A stretch of 12,661 nt of DNA from Salinirussus sp. (GTDB lineage: Archaea > Halobacteriota > Halobacteria > Halobacteriales > Haloarculaceae). Below, in pieces: positions 1-6,265 of this stretch. The stretch lies in contig JAQCNN010000086.1 of NCBI GenBank assembly GCA_028275005.1, positions 1-12,661 on the forward strand. The letters are read 5' to 3'. Position 1 is the stretch's first letter, and every line of letters begins with the position of its first letter. The position numbers were made by a program, and so were the translations under genes. The notes below the pieces were generated by a model. The model had not been told where the DNA came from. It did not search any database and was given only the letters and a program-made list of their open reading frames with translations.

Positions 1-111
1 GCGTCGCTCTTCGGTGCTGTGCTCGGGCTCGTCGGTCTGCACCTGCTCAGTGCGCTCGGGCGCGGCCACGCCGCGGTCACCGAGGCGCTGCTCGCCCGTC
101 AGAACCGGTAG
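1..111 (+). CDS. C-terminal end of a membrane protein (partial, enters from left edge)
   Basis: The first 36 codons of the window are open in frame 1 and end at a TAG. They encode a hydrophobic stretch (roughly ASLFGAVLGLVGLHLL) followed by a short polar tail ending in Arg-Gln-Asn-Arg. This looks like the last transmembrane helix and cytoplasmic tail of a membrane protein. The pattern of a final helix, 'HLL..LGR.H', then a short amphipathic tail resembles the end of haloarchaeal proteins with the 'putative sensor' membrane domain. That family suggestion is inference from a short fragment. The stop codon lies inside the 3' end of the opposing zinc-finger gene, giving a 13-nt tail-to-tail overlap. 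Confidence 0.6.
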   Translation, partial: ASLFGAVLGLVGLHLLSALGRGHAAVTEALLARQNR

Positions 112-302
112 GTGTCGACCCCGTCGGGCATGTCCTCGCCCGAGGGGATGTTTTGTGGCCGGTCGCCGGCGTCCGGGGCACACTCGACACAGAGCCCCAG
201 CTCCGCCTCGAAGTGCCGCTCACAGACCAGCCGGCCACACTGTTGACAGGCCCCCTCCACGTCGGCGCCCGCACAGACCTCACAGGGACTTGAGACACTC
301 AT
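99..302 (-). CDS. small double zinc-finger protein (67 aa)
   Basis: The 67-residue protein carries eight evenly arranged candidate zinc ligands: Cys7, Cys10, Cys19, Cys22, Cys27, His30, Cys38 and Cys41. The spacing CxxC-x8-CxxC-x4-CxxH-x7-CxxC suits two zinc sites in a cross-brace or tandem arrangement, like B-box, AN1 or related fingers. A polar acidic tail follows (residues 42-67). Small zinc-finger proteins are abundant in haloarchaea and several affect stress response or biofilm formation, but this one has no assigned function. The start is the ATG directly before Ser-Val-Ser-Ser. The gene diverges from the J-domain gene across an 82-bp gap with no strong TATA box on this strand; 'ttcaag' near 324-331 is only a weak candidate. 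The other minus-strand frame here lacks the Cys pattern and is a shadow. Confidence 0.82.
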   Translation of the reverse strand: MSVSSPCEVCAGADVEGACQQCGRLVCERHFEAELGLCVECAPDAGDRPQNIPSGEDMPDGVDTYRF

Positions 303-384
303 ACACGTCCTACCAGACCGAGGCGCTTGAACCCTCGGCTGCTGCAGCCGGGAGGCTTACAGGCTCGCCACCCAAAGCAGTGCT

Positions 385-999
385 GTGCATCGTTCGCGGC
401 TCGTCACCGGCCTCGCTGGCGCGTTCGCCCTGATGACCGTCATCCTCGCGGTCGGTGGGCTGGCCGGCAGCCTCATACTCCTGCCCGTCGCGGCGCTGTT
501 CGCGGCGATGACGTACATCCTCTGGTCACACGCCAGCGGCCGGCTGATGGAGCGGCTCTACCGGACCGTCGAGAATCAGGCCCGGACCGCCGGCGGCGCC
601 GGCGGTGGCAAGGCACGGGCCCGGGGACGGACCGACCAGGGGTCCGAGAGAGCTGGCGCGGGCCCGCGTGAGGGGTGGACTGCGCCGCGGGGTGGCCGGA
701 GCGTCACCGAGGAGGCTCGCCGGCGCGCACGCCAGCAAGCCCGCGCCCGTCGGGGGCGGTCGGCCGGGGGCGGTCAGGGACAGCGCAGCCGCCGACAGCG
801 CACCGACACGCCCGGACAGGAGAGTGGGCTGACAGCCCGCGAGGCGTACCGGACACTGGGGGTTGCGCCCGGCGCCGACGAGTCGGCTGTGAAGGAGGCC
901 TACCGCGAGCGGATCAAGGAGGTCCACCCCGACGCCGCCGACGGCGACGCCGAGGCGTTCAAGCGGGTGCAGACAGCCTACGACCGGCTGACGGAGTAG
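385..999 (+). CDS. membrane-anchored J-domain (DnaJ-like) protein
   Basis: This 204-residue protein has two N-terminal hydrophobic segments (about 8-25 and 29-47), an Arg-rich low-complexity linker (about 70-145) and a C-terminal J domain (about 150-204). The J domain holds the diagnostic His-Pro-Asp at 181-183, inside 'KEVHPDAADGD', followed by the helix III pattern 'AFKRVQTAYDRL'. J domains stimulate the ATPase of Hsp70/DnaK. No G/F region or DnaJ zinc domain is present, so it is a type III J protein probably tethered at the membrane with the J domain in the cytoplasm. The start chosen is GTG at 385, the first in-frame start after a weak TATA-like 'cttac' about 28 nt upstream. The strongly basic linker is unusual in an acidic haloarchaeal proteome. 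A GC-rich hairpin lies 45 bp after the stop. Confidence 0.85.
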   Translation: MHRSRLVTGLAGAFALMTVILAVGGLAGSLILLPVAALFAAMTYILWSHASGRLMERLYRTVENQARTAGGAGGGKARARGRTDQGSERAGAGPREGWTAPRGGRSVTEEARRRARQQARARRGRSAGGGQGQRSRRQRTDTPGQESGLTAREAYRTLGVAPGADESAVKEAYRERIKEVHPDAADGDAEAFKRVQTAYDRLTE

Positions 1000-1043
1000 T
1001 CGAGGCCGGGGACTGCGGGTCCCTCGGCATCGGGGGGCACAGA

Positions 1044-1060
1044 CCGGGCGACACGCCCGG
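1044..1060 (+). terminator. GC-rich hairpin downstream of the J-domain gene
   Basis: CCGGGCG, ACA, CGCCCGG form a perfect 7-bp stem with a 3-nt loop, 45 bp after the J-protein stop and 60 bp before the next start. There is no T-tract, so a role in termination or 3'-end stability is only inferred. Confidence 0.35.
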
Positions 1061-1119
1061 CCCTGCCCGCAGCAACTCGGTCGCGGGATTGATGCCGACC
1101 GCGCCAAAACGAGGTGCTA

Positions 1120-1851
1120 ATGCCGGACGGAGACGACAGTCACAGCGCCGGTCGCCGTGTAGAGGATGTGCCCCCGCTCGCGGTCGACATCGACGGTACG
1201 CTCACCGACGACCGACGCCGGCTGGACCCGCGCGTGCTGCCGGTCCTCCGGGAGTGGGCCGCGCCGGTGGTCGTTGCCACCGGGAAATCGATGCCGTACC
1301 CCGTTGCACTCTGTGAGTTTCTGGGGATCGAGACGCTCGTCATCGCCGAAAACGGCGGGGTCGTCCTGACCGGTCGGGCCGGCGGTCTCGAGACGAAGGG
1401 CGACCGGGCGGCTGCCGAGGCGGTTCTGGCGGAGTACCGCGACCGCGGACACGACCTCGGCTGGGGGGAGGTAGACCTGGTCAACCGCTGGCGCGAGACC
1501 GAACTCGCGGTCAGCCGCGACCAACCGCTCGCCCCGCTCGAGGAGGCCGCAGCCGACCACGGGCTGGTCGTCCTCGACACGGGCTTTGCCTACCACGTCA
1601 CCTCGCCGGATGTGAACAAGGGAACTGGCCTCGTCGCGGTCGCGGAGACGCTGGGCCAGGACGCCGCTGACTTTGCTGCGGTTGGTGACTCGGAGAACGA
1701 CGCGCCGGCACTCCTGGCTGCTGGTCAGAGTGTGGCTGTCGGGAACGCGGACGGGGTCGCACAGGAGGCCGCCGACCACGTCACCTCGGCGTCGTACGCC
1801 GACGGCTTTCTGGAGGCGGTCGACTGGGTCGCCGACAGTTCCGAGGATTGA
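1120..1851 (+). CDS. pgp: phosphoglycolate phosphatase, archaeal HAD type (EC 3.1.3.18)
   Basis: This HAD-superfamily phosphatase is of the archaeal phosphoglycolate phosphatase type, which hydrolyses 2-phosphoglycolate to glycolate. Counted from the ATG at 1120 (243 aa), motif I is DIDGTLT with Asp23 as nucleophile and Asp25 as acid/base. Motif II is Thr54 in 'VVATGKS', motif III is Lys167 in 'PDVNKG', and motif IV is 'GDSENDAPAL' at 189-198. The middle section is the C2-type cap expected of this subfamily, and 'PVALCEFLGI' and 'VIAENGG' are typical of it. Start choice: GTG 1114 and ATG 1120 both follow the GAGG at 1111, with poor spacing. A GTG at 1168, just before Pro-Pro-Leu-Ala-Val-Asp, would remove the polar extension and match the usual family N-terminus. 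No clear TATA box precedes any of them. The related Cof-like sugar-phosphate phosphatases are the main alternative for substrate. Confidence 0.88.
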   Translation: MPDGDDSHSAGRRVEDVPPLAVDIDGTLTDDRRRLDPRVLPVLREWAAPVVVATGKSMPYPVALCEFLGIETLVIAENGGVVLTGRAGGLETKGDRAAAEAVLAEYRDRGHDLGWGEVDLVNRWRETELAVSRDQPLAPLEEAAADHGLVVLDTGFAYHVTSPDVNKGTGLVAVAETLGQDAADFAAVGDSENDAPALLAAGQSVAVGNADGVAQEAADHVTSASYADGFLEAVDWVADSSED

Positions 1852-1912
1852 ACTACCGGACCGGGACCAGCAACCCTGTGTCCTAGCTGCGAGCGCGTCG
1901 TGACCGGCGGTC

Positions 1913-1947
1913 GTGTGACACACCACGGCGCGAGGGGAGCGTGTCAC
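1913..1947. repeat. inverted repeats upstream of the GTPase gene
   Basis: An 11-bp interrupted palindrome, GTGTG-A-CACAC (1913-1923), overlaps the left arm of a longer inverted repeat: GTGACAC at 1915-1921 and GTGTCAC at 1941-1947, with a 19-nt loop. It lies in the 175-bp gap between pgp and the GTPase, about 70 bp upstream of the GTPase TATA box. It could be a regulator site or a pgp 3' structure; nothing in the sequence decides between them. The rest of the gap shows no gene. Confidence 0.3.
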
Positions 1948-1993
1948 CAGTTCGCCACACGGAGCGCCGCCTGAGGGCCACAGAGCCCGGGGA

Positions 1994-2003
1994 AAGCTTT
2001 TGC
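1994..2003 (+). promoter_or_regulatory. TATA box of the GTPBP1-family GTPase gene
   Basis: 'aagcttttgc' is the AT-richest spot in this gap and is centred about 28 nt before the ATG at 2027. That is the spacing of leaderless haloarchaeal transcripts and supports ATG 2027 over the in-frame TTG at 2000, which lies inside the box. Confidence 0.55.
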
Positions 2004-2026
2004 GTGGCGGTCCGCTATCAGGTTTC

Positions 2027-3685
2027 ATGAGCCCCGACCGGGCCACCCTCAAGCGGGCCGTCGAGCGCGGCGAGCGCGAGGGTGGTAGCGTCGAGTTCAA
2101 AGAGCGGCTCACGAAGGACCTACACGCGACGGAGGGGCGATTCGAGAGCCTCGCAGCCCAACTCCGTCATCGCGTACTGTCGGGCGACGGCGAGGCGACC
2201 TACGTCGTCGGCGTCACCGACGACGGCGGGATCGCGGGTATTCCGCGGGAGGACTTCTCGGAGTCGATGGATGTCCTCTCCCTGCTCGCGGAGGAAGCCG
2301 GTGCGCACATCGAGGAGGTCCAGACCTGGGGTATCGGCGATGCGGTGGATGCTGGCGCCGGTGAAACGGCTCCCGACAACGGGGCGGACACGGACGGGAT
2401 CGTCGGTGTCGCAACCATCCGCGAGGGGACAGCTATCGAGGACGACGAACACATTGTCGTCGGGACAGCGGGCCACGTCGACCACGGGAAATCGACGCTG
2501 GTGGGCTCGCTGGTGACCGGACAGGCCGACGACGGCGAGGGGGGCACCCGCTCGTTTCTGGACGTCCAGCCCCACGAGGTCGAACGGGGGCTGTCGGCGG
2601 ACCTCTCGTACGGGGTCTACGGCTTCGACGCCGACGGCCCGGTTCGGATGGACAACCCACACCGGAAGGGTGACCGCGCCGGGGTCGTCCAGCAGGCCGA
2701 CCGGCTCGTCTCGTTCGTCGATACGGTGGGCCACGAACCCTGGCTACGGACGACCATCCGCGGGCTGGTCGGACAGAAACTCGACTACGGCCTGCTAACT
2801 ATCGCTGCCGACGACGGGCCGACCGACACCACCCGCGAGCATCTGGGGATCCTGCTGGCGACCGACCTGCCGACGATGGTCGCTATCACGAAGGCAGACC
2901 TCGTCGACCAGGAGCGCCTCGCGGAGGTCGAGCGGGAGGTCGAGCGTCTGCTCCGGGAGGTCGAGAAGACACCACTGCGCGTGGAGCGCCACGGCGTCGA
3001 GTCGGCGATCGAGGAGGTCAGCGAGACGGTCGTCCCGGTGGTTACGACCAGCGCCGTCACCGGCCGGGGGCTGGAGGTACTCGACGAGATGTTCGCCCGC
3101 CTCCCGAAGACGGCCGGCTCGGGTGTCGACGAGCAGTTCCGGATGTACGTCGACCGAACCTACAACGTCACCGGCGTCGGGGCGGTCGCCTCGGGTACGA
3201 TCAAGGCCGGTGAGGTTGCTGCCGGCGACGAACTCCTGCTCGGCCCGATGCAGGACGGCAGCTTCCGGGAGGTCGAGGCCCGGAGCATCGAGATGCACTA
3301 CCACCGCGTCGACCAGGCCAGCGCCGGTCGGATCGTCGGGATTGCACTCAAAGGGGTCCGCGAGGAGGATATCGAGCGCGGAATGACCCTCCTGCCGCGG
3401 GAGGCCGACCCCGAGCCGGTCCAGGAGTTCGAGGCGGAGGTGATGGTGCTCAACCATCCGACCCGAATCGGTCCCGGCTACGAGCCCGTCGTTCACATCG
3501 AGACGGTCAGCGAGGCCGCGGCGCTGTACCCCGAGAACGACCAGCTACTGCCCGGGGACACCGGACAGGCCCGCGCCCAGTTCAAGTTCCGCTCGTACCT
3601 GATCGAGGAGGGACAGCGGTTCGTCTTCCGGGAGGGCCAGTCGAAGGGCGTCGGCACCGTCACCGAGGTCAACCCCGGCGGCTGA
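2027..3685 (+). CDS. GTPBP1-family translational GTPase
   Basis: The 552-residue GTP-binding protein is related to eukaryotic GTPBP1 and the EF-1A/EF-Tu fold. Counted from ATG 2027, G1 is 'GHVDHGKST' at 149-157. A G2-like 'RGLS' sits at 187-190, G3 is 'DTVGH' at 232-236, G4 is 'TKAD' at 288-291, and G5 is 'SAV' at 342-344. A beta-barrel domain II follows (about 370-460), then domain III (about 465-545) ending in 'RFVFREGQSKGVGTV', typical of the EF-1A C-terminal barrel. The first 140 residues form an extra N-terminal domain containing 'VEFKERLTKDLH' and 'YVVGVTDDGGI', characteristic of this family and absent from EF-1A. Eukaryotic GTPBP1 is linked to mRNA turnover and ribosome-associated quality control; an archaeal translation or rescue role is inference. 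Start: ATG 2027, about 28 nt after a TATA box. The gene converges on the HAD gene with a 49-bp gap. Confidence 0.9.
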   Translation: MSPDRATLKRAVERGEREGGSVEFKERLTKDLHATEGRFESLAAQLRHRVLSGDGEATYVVGVTDDGGIAGIPREDFSESMDVLSLLAEEAGAHIEEVQTWGIGDAVDAGAGETAPDNGADTDGIVGVATIREGTAIEDDEHIVVGTAGHVDHGKSTLVGSLVTGQADDGEGGTRSFLDVQPHEVERGLSADLSYGVYGFDADGPVRMDNPHRKGDRAGVVQQADRLVSFVDTVGHEPWLRTTIRGLVGQKLDYGLLTIAADDGPTDTTREHLGILLATDLPTMVAITKADLVDQERLAEVEREVERLLREVEKTPLRVERHGVESAIEEVSETVVPVVTTSAVTGRGLEVLDEMFARLPKTAGSGVDEQFRMYVDRTYNVTGVGAVASGTIKAGEVAAGDELLLGPMQDGSFREVEARSIEMHYHRVDQASAGRIVGIALKGVREEDIERGMTLLPREADPEPVQEFEAEVMVLNHPTRIGPGYEPVVHIETVSEAAALYPENDQLLPGDTGQARAQFKFRSYLIEEGQRFVFREGQSKGVGTVTEVNPGG

Positions 3686-3734
3686 GCTGTCTCGCGCGAC
3701 GACCCCCGACCCGCCCCGCTGTGACGTTCACCGC

Positions 3735-4415
3735 TCAACGCCAGGGCTCCTCGGCGAGGTCCCGGAGGGACTCCACCCGGTAGTGTGGCTGTGGCGTGGG
3801 CTGGTCGGGGCTGTCACTGTTGTACAGGACGGACCGCAGGCCCGCCCGGTTCGCGCCCGCGACGTCGGCCTCCGGGGAGTTGCCGACGTACACGGCCCGT
3901 TTGGCGCCCGTACCGACCGCCGACAGCGCCGTCTCGAACGGCTCGACAGCCGGCTTCGGGGCTGTCTCGTAGCCGGCATGAACGACCCTCTCGAAGCGGT
4001 CGTCAAGGCCGACAGCGGCGAGCTTTGGCCCCTGCATCCCCGGCCCGCCGTTCGTGACTGCGGCGAGGCTGTACCGGGACTCGAGTGCGTCTAGCGCCGC
4101 CTGCGCGTCCGGGAGCAGGTCGACCCTAGTGTGGTCGCGCTCGGCTGCGTAGGCCCGTGCGACCGCCCGGCCGACCTCCGGGTCTCGACCCTCCTGGCGG
4201 GCGATATCGACAAAACACCGCTCACGGAGGTCCTGTACGTCCTCACTCTCTGCCGCGAACGCACCGTAGCGGGCCTGGTAGTCGGCGGCCCTGAAGAAGG
4301 GGTCGACCCCGACCGCCTCGAAGGCAAGCGGTAGCAGGTCGCCGGCCGTTCGCTCGTACTCGACCAGTGTGCCGTCGATATCGAACAGCACCGCTTCGAC
4401 CGGAGGCGCAGTCAT
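3735..4415 (-). CDS. HAD-superfamily hydrolase (haloacid dehalogenase-like phosphatase)
   Basis: This 226-residue HAD hydrolase has an alpha-helical C1-type cap. Motif I is 'FDIDGTL' with Asp12 and Asp14, motif II is 'VTNGG' with Thr121, motif III is Lys154 in 'APKPAVEPF', and motif IV is 'VGNSPEADVAGA' with Asp184. The layout is that of the subfamily containing phosphoglycolate phosphatases, beta-phosphoglucomutases and pyrimidine 5'-nucleotidases. 'VTNGGPGMQGPKL' resembles YjjG-like nucleotidases, but the substrate cannot be read from sequence. The ATG at 4415 is about 28 nt downstream of its own TATA-like 'ttatt'. It can therefore be transcribed separately from the mch operon, whose last gene ends only 39 bp upstream on the same strand. 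It is distinct from the pgp at 1120-1851. Confidence 0.88.
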   Translation of the reverse strand: MTAPPVEAVLFDIDGTLVEYERTAGDLLPLAFEAVGVDPFFRAADYQARYGAFAAESEDVQDLRERCFVDIARQEGRDPEVGRAVARAYAAERDHTRVDLLPDAQAALDALESRYSLAAVTNGGPGMQGPKLAAVGLDDRFERVVHAGYETAPKPAVEPFETALSAVGTGAKRAVYVGNSPEADVAGANRAGLRSVLYNSDSPDQPTPQPHYRVESLRDLAEEPWR

Positions 4416-4440
4416 CGGCGGTATGTACCCGGCTGCGGAG

Positions 4441-4446
4441 AATAAG
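4441..4446 (-). promoter_or_regulatory. TATA box of the HAD hydrolase gene
   Basis: On the minus strand 'gacttattct' is centred about 28 nt before the ATG at 4415, inside the 39-bp gap after the stop of the preceding gene. The spacing fits a leaderless transcript. Confidence 0.55.
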
Positions 4447-4454
4447 TCACGTGG

Positions 4455-4940
4455 CTAGTCGGCGACCCGGTATCCGTCGTCCACCCGCTCGAGGTGGCCG
4501 AACACCACGGCCCACTCGACGAGCCGCCGAATCCGCTCGCGCCACTCGGCCTCCCAGTCGGGGTCACGGTCCCGCTCCCATCTCGGGACGGTCTCGCGGA
4601 CCGCCTCGAAGGCGGCCTCGGCGCCGAGCGCTTGGTCGGCCGAGTCGAGTGCGTCGAGCACCTCACGAGCCCCGAAGACGCTCTCCTCGAAGGCCGCTGT
4701 GAGTGCGTCGTCGTCCGGCGGGTCGCGCAGCCGGTAGTAGCCGCGGTCGGTCTCGTTGACAAGCCCGAGCGCCTGGCAGAAGGTCAGCCACCTGCGGGCC
4801 TCCTCCCGGGAGGGGATAGCTGTCCGGTCGCGGATCCGGGTACAGCAGTCCTCGACACTGCCGGGGACCAGCGGCACTGCCGCACTGACCGCGCGGAGTA
4901 GCTCCTCGTCGGCGGGGCCTGGGACCACCTTGTACCGCAT
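4455..4940 (-). CDS. conserved haloarchaeal hypothetical, translationally coupled to mch
   Basis: This 161-residue acidic soluble protein has no motif that I can assign to a named enzyme. The N-terminal half (about 1-75, with 'AVPLVPGSVEDCC' and 'REEARRWLTFCQALGLV..TDRGYYRL') has the helix spacing and a beta-hairpin-like end that suggest a winged-helix fold. A second similar unit may follow (about 85-161, ending 'RRLVEWAVVFGHLERVDDGYRV'), as if two wing-like units were repeated. I recall similar proteins among haloarchaea but cannot name a function. The start is ATG 4940, two nt after the mch stop (TGA-GG-ATG), which implies translational coupling. The in-frame TTG at 4946 overlaps the mch stop and is less likely. 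No promoter of its own is visible. Confidence 0.8.
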   Translation of the reverse strand: MRYKVVPGPADEELLRAVSAAVPLVPGSVEDCCTRIRDRTAIPSREEARRWLTFCQALGLVNETDRGYYRLRDPPDDDALTAAFEESVFGAREVLDALDSADQALGAEAAFEAVRETVPRWERDRDPDWEAEWRERIRRLVEWAVVFGHLERVDDGYRVAD

Positions 4941-4942
4941 CC

Positions 4943-5872
4943 TCAAAAGAAACTCTCTGCGAGCAGGTCGGGTCGGGTCTCACCGACCACGTGCGTCTCA
5001 CCACCGAGGACGTCGAGTGTCACCTGCGCGGGGCCGAAGAAGTCGACGGGCAGGTCGGCCAGCGCCCAGTCGATACCCTCGAAGACCGCCGTGCAGGGTT
5101 GGTCGTACTCCTCGCCAGCCGTCGAGGCGACCGCCTTCGGCTCCGCCACGGGGTCCTCGAGGTGGAGGTGGACCGTTCCGCCGTAGACGAGGGCGTCGGT
5201 CGTCCGGGCCATTGCGGCTTCCTCCCCGTCCGCGACGGGCGCGACCGGCGCCCGTCCGGTCGCCGAGAGGACGCTGGCGGGGTCGTACCCGGACTCCGTG
5301 AGCCGGAGTGTCGCGAGTTCGGCGGCCCGCGAGGCGGCAACGACACTCCCCGTGACGGAGGCCGTGCCGTAGGCGGGGAGAAACACCGCCGACTCGGGGA
5401 CACCGGCCCGCTCGGCGACGGCGCGGGCGACGGCCTCGTCGGGAAGCTGGTCGGTCTCGACCGCCAGGACCGCAAAGTCGGCGTCCTCGCGGTAGCCAAC
5501 GCGACCGAAGATGTCCTCCTCGGCCACGAGTGCGCGGGCCGGGCCACTGCCCAGCCCCTCGAAGTCGCCGACACTGAGCTCCCAGCCGGCCTTGCCCGCA
5601 CAGAGCAGCCCCAGTGCCGGGTGGTCGGTCGAGAGTTCGACGTGAGTCAGCGGACTCCCTTCGACGGTCCCGACGCCGGTCTGGACGGTCGCCAACCCGG
5701 CAGTCTGAATCTCGGCGAGGAGGAGGCCAGCCTCCACAGCACCCGGCCGGTCGACGCCGAAATCCAGCACCGCGGCGTCGCCGGTGAGGCCGTGGACCTC
5801 GATGGTGAGTTCCTCGGCGAAGCCGATGGCCTCGTCGACGAGTTCGGTGGCCAGTCGATTGAGCGTCTCCAT
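4943..5872 (-). CDS. mch: methenyltetrahydromethanopterin cyclohydrolase (EC 3.5.4.27)
   Basis: The 309-residue protein is recognised by its overall Mch sequence pattern: an N-terminal 'METLNRLATELVDEAI', 'AVLDFGVDRPGAVEAGLLLAE', 'LTHVELSTDHPALGLLCAGKAGW', 'SGPARAL' and the C-terminal 'VDFFGPAQVTLDV'. Its length is close to methanogen Mch (about 315 aa). Mch interconverts 5,10-methenyl- and 10-formyl-type one-carbon carriers on tetrahydromethanopterin in the cytoplasm. Haloarchaea do not make methane and are generally described as using folate-type carriers, so the physiological substrate here is uncertain. The start ATG 5872 lies about 25 nt downstream of a TATA-like 'tcttaacc' (leaderless type). 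The gene leads a two-gene unit with the hypothetical at 4940. Confidence 0.92.
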   Translation of the reverse strand: METLNRLATELVDEAIGFAEELTIEVHGLTGDAAVLDFGVDRPGAVEAGLLLAEIQTAGLATVQTGVGTVEGSPLTHVELSTDHPALGLLCAGKAGWELSVGDFEGLGSGPARALVAEEDIFGRVGYREDADFAVLAVETDQLPDEAVARAVAERAGVPESAVFLPAYGTASVTGSVVAASRAAELATLRLTESGYDPASVLSATGRAPVAPVADGEEAAMARTTDALVYGGTVHLHLEDPVAEPKAVASTAGEEYDQPCTAVFEGIDWALADLPVDFFGPAQVTLDVLGGETHVVGETRPDLLAESFF

Positions 5873-5892
5873 AGGTCCGCTTGACCGGCCAC

Positions 5893-5900
5893 GGTTAAGA
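5893..5900 (-). promoter_or_regulatory. TATA box of mch
   Basis: On the minus strand 'tcttaacc' is centred about 25 nt before the mch ATG, consistent with a leaderless transcript. It is the only AT-rich site near that end of the divergent gap. Confidence 0.6.
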
Positions 5901-5906
5901 ACACCT

Positions 5907-5936
5907 GGACTCCGGACTCCGGACCCCCTGGTCCGG
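5907..5936. promoter_or_regulatory. tandem heptamers plus hairpin in the mch divergent region
   Basis: Two tandem copies of GGACTCC (5907-5913, 5914-5920) run into a third degenerate copy, GGACCCC (5921-5927). They overlap a perfect 7-bp inverted repeat, CCGGACC-CCCT-GGTCCGG (5919-5936). It sits just upstream of the mch TATA box and about 30 bp from the opposing TATA box. Both flanking genes point away, so a terminator is unlikely and an operator is plausible. Confidence 0.4.
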
Positions 5937-5963
5937 GCCTGCCGGCGAAACAGAACCGGCCCA

Positions 5964-5970
5964 ATTTATT
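5964..5970 (+). promoter_or_regulatory. TATA box of the small membrane protein gene at 5994
   Basis: 'atttatttt' is centred about 27 nt before ATG 5994. It is one of the clearest leaderless-type promoters in the window and decides the start of the downstream gene. Confidence 0.7.
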
Positions 5971-5993
5971 TTGCTGCCCGGCCTCTTTCGGGT

Positions 5994-6152
5994 ATGGCAG
6001 AGCAACGGGCCCTCTACGGTGGCCTCCTCCTGGTCGTGGGTGCCGTGCCCCTCATCCTCAGCTACGGGTTTCACCCGGTCGGGTATCTCGGCGCCGGACT
6101 CGCCCTGTTCGGCCTCGTTGTCAGCTACGGCGCGTGGTACGTCGATACCTGA
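5994..6152 (+). CDS. small two-helix membrane protein (52 aa)
   Basis: A 52-residue protein begins Met-Ala-Glu-Gln-Arg. It has two hydrophobic segments (about 7-23 and 28-47) separated by 'SYGFHPVGY' and ends in Val-Asp-Thr, so it is probably a hairpin in the membrane with both ends on the same side. The ATG at 5994 is preferred to the longer upstream frame because the TATA box at 5964-5970 sits 27 nt before it and lies inside that longer frame. No family is recognised. It is divergent from mch and followed by another membrane-protein gene on the same strand that has its own TATA box. Confidence 0.75.
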   Translation: MAEQRALYGGLLLVVGAVPLILSYGFHPVGYLGAGLALFGLVVSYGAWYVDT

Positions 6153-6188
6153 GGGCGGGCCGTGCCAGCGTTTGCCTCCCTGGACACC

Positions 6189-6199
6189 CGAAAATATAC
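6189..6199 (+). promoter_or_regulatory. BRE/TATA promoter of the four-helix membrane protein gene
   Basis: 'cgaaaatatac' is a textbook archaeal BRE/TATA sequence. Transcription would start near 6220-6224, giving a 5' leader of about 25 nt to GTG 6248 or 44 nt to ATG 6266, unlike the leaderless genes around it. Confidence 0.6.
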
Positions 6200-6265
6200 T
6201 CTGACTTACAGATCCAAAGGACTCTGTGCCTCTAGTACGTTCGGTGAGTGGACCCGGACCCGGAG

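Noticed and set aside
526..1107. 193-codon minus-strand frame opposite the J-domain gene
   Set aside because: Antisense shadow; the plus strand has the HPD motif and transmembrane helices.
1114..1122. GTG at 1114 as the pgp start
   Set aside because: It lies within the GAGGTG that would serve as a ribosome site; ATG 1120 is marginally better and GTG 1168 remains possible.
1117..2112. 331-codon minus-strand frame across pgp and the following gap
   Set aside because: It overlaps pgp and the GTPase start, has no recognisable domain and no promoter; antisense shadow.
4991..5884. 297-codon plus-strand frame opposite mch
   Set aside because: Shadow of mch, whose family pattern and promoter are clear.
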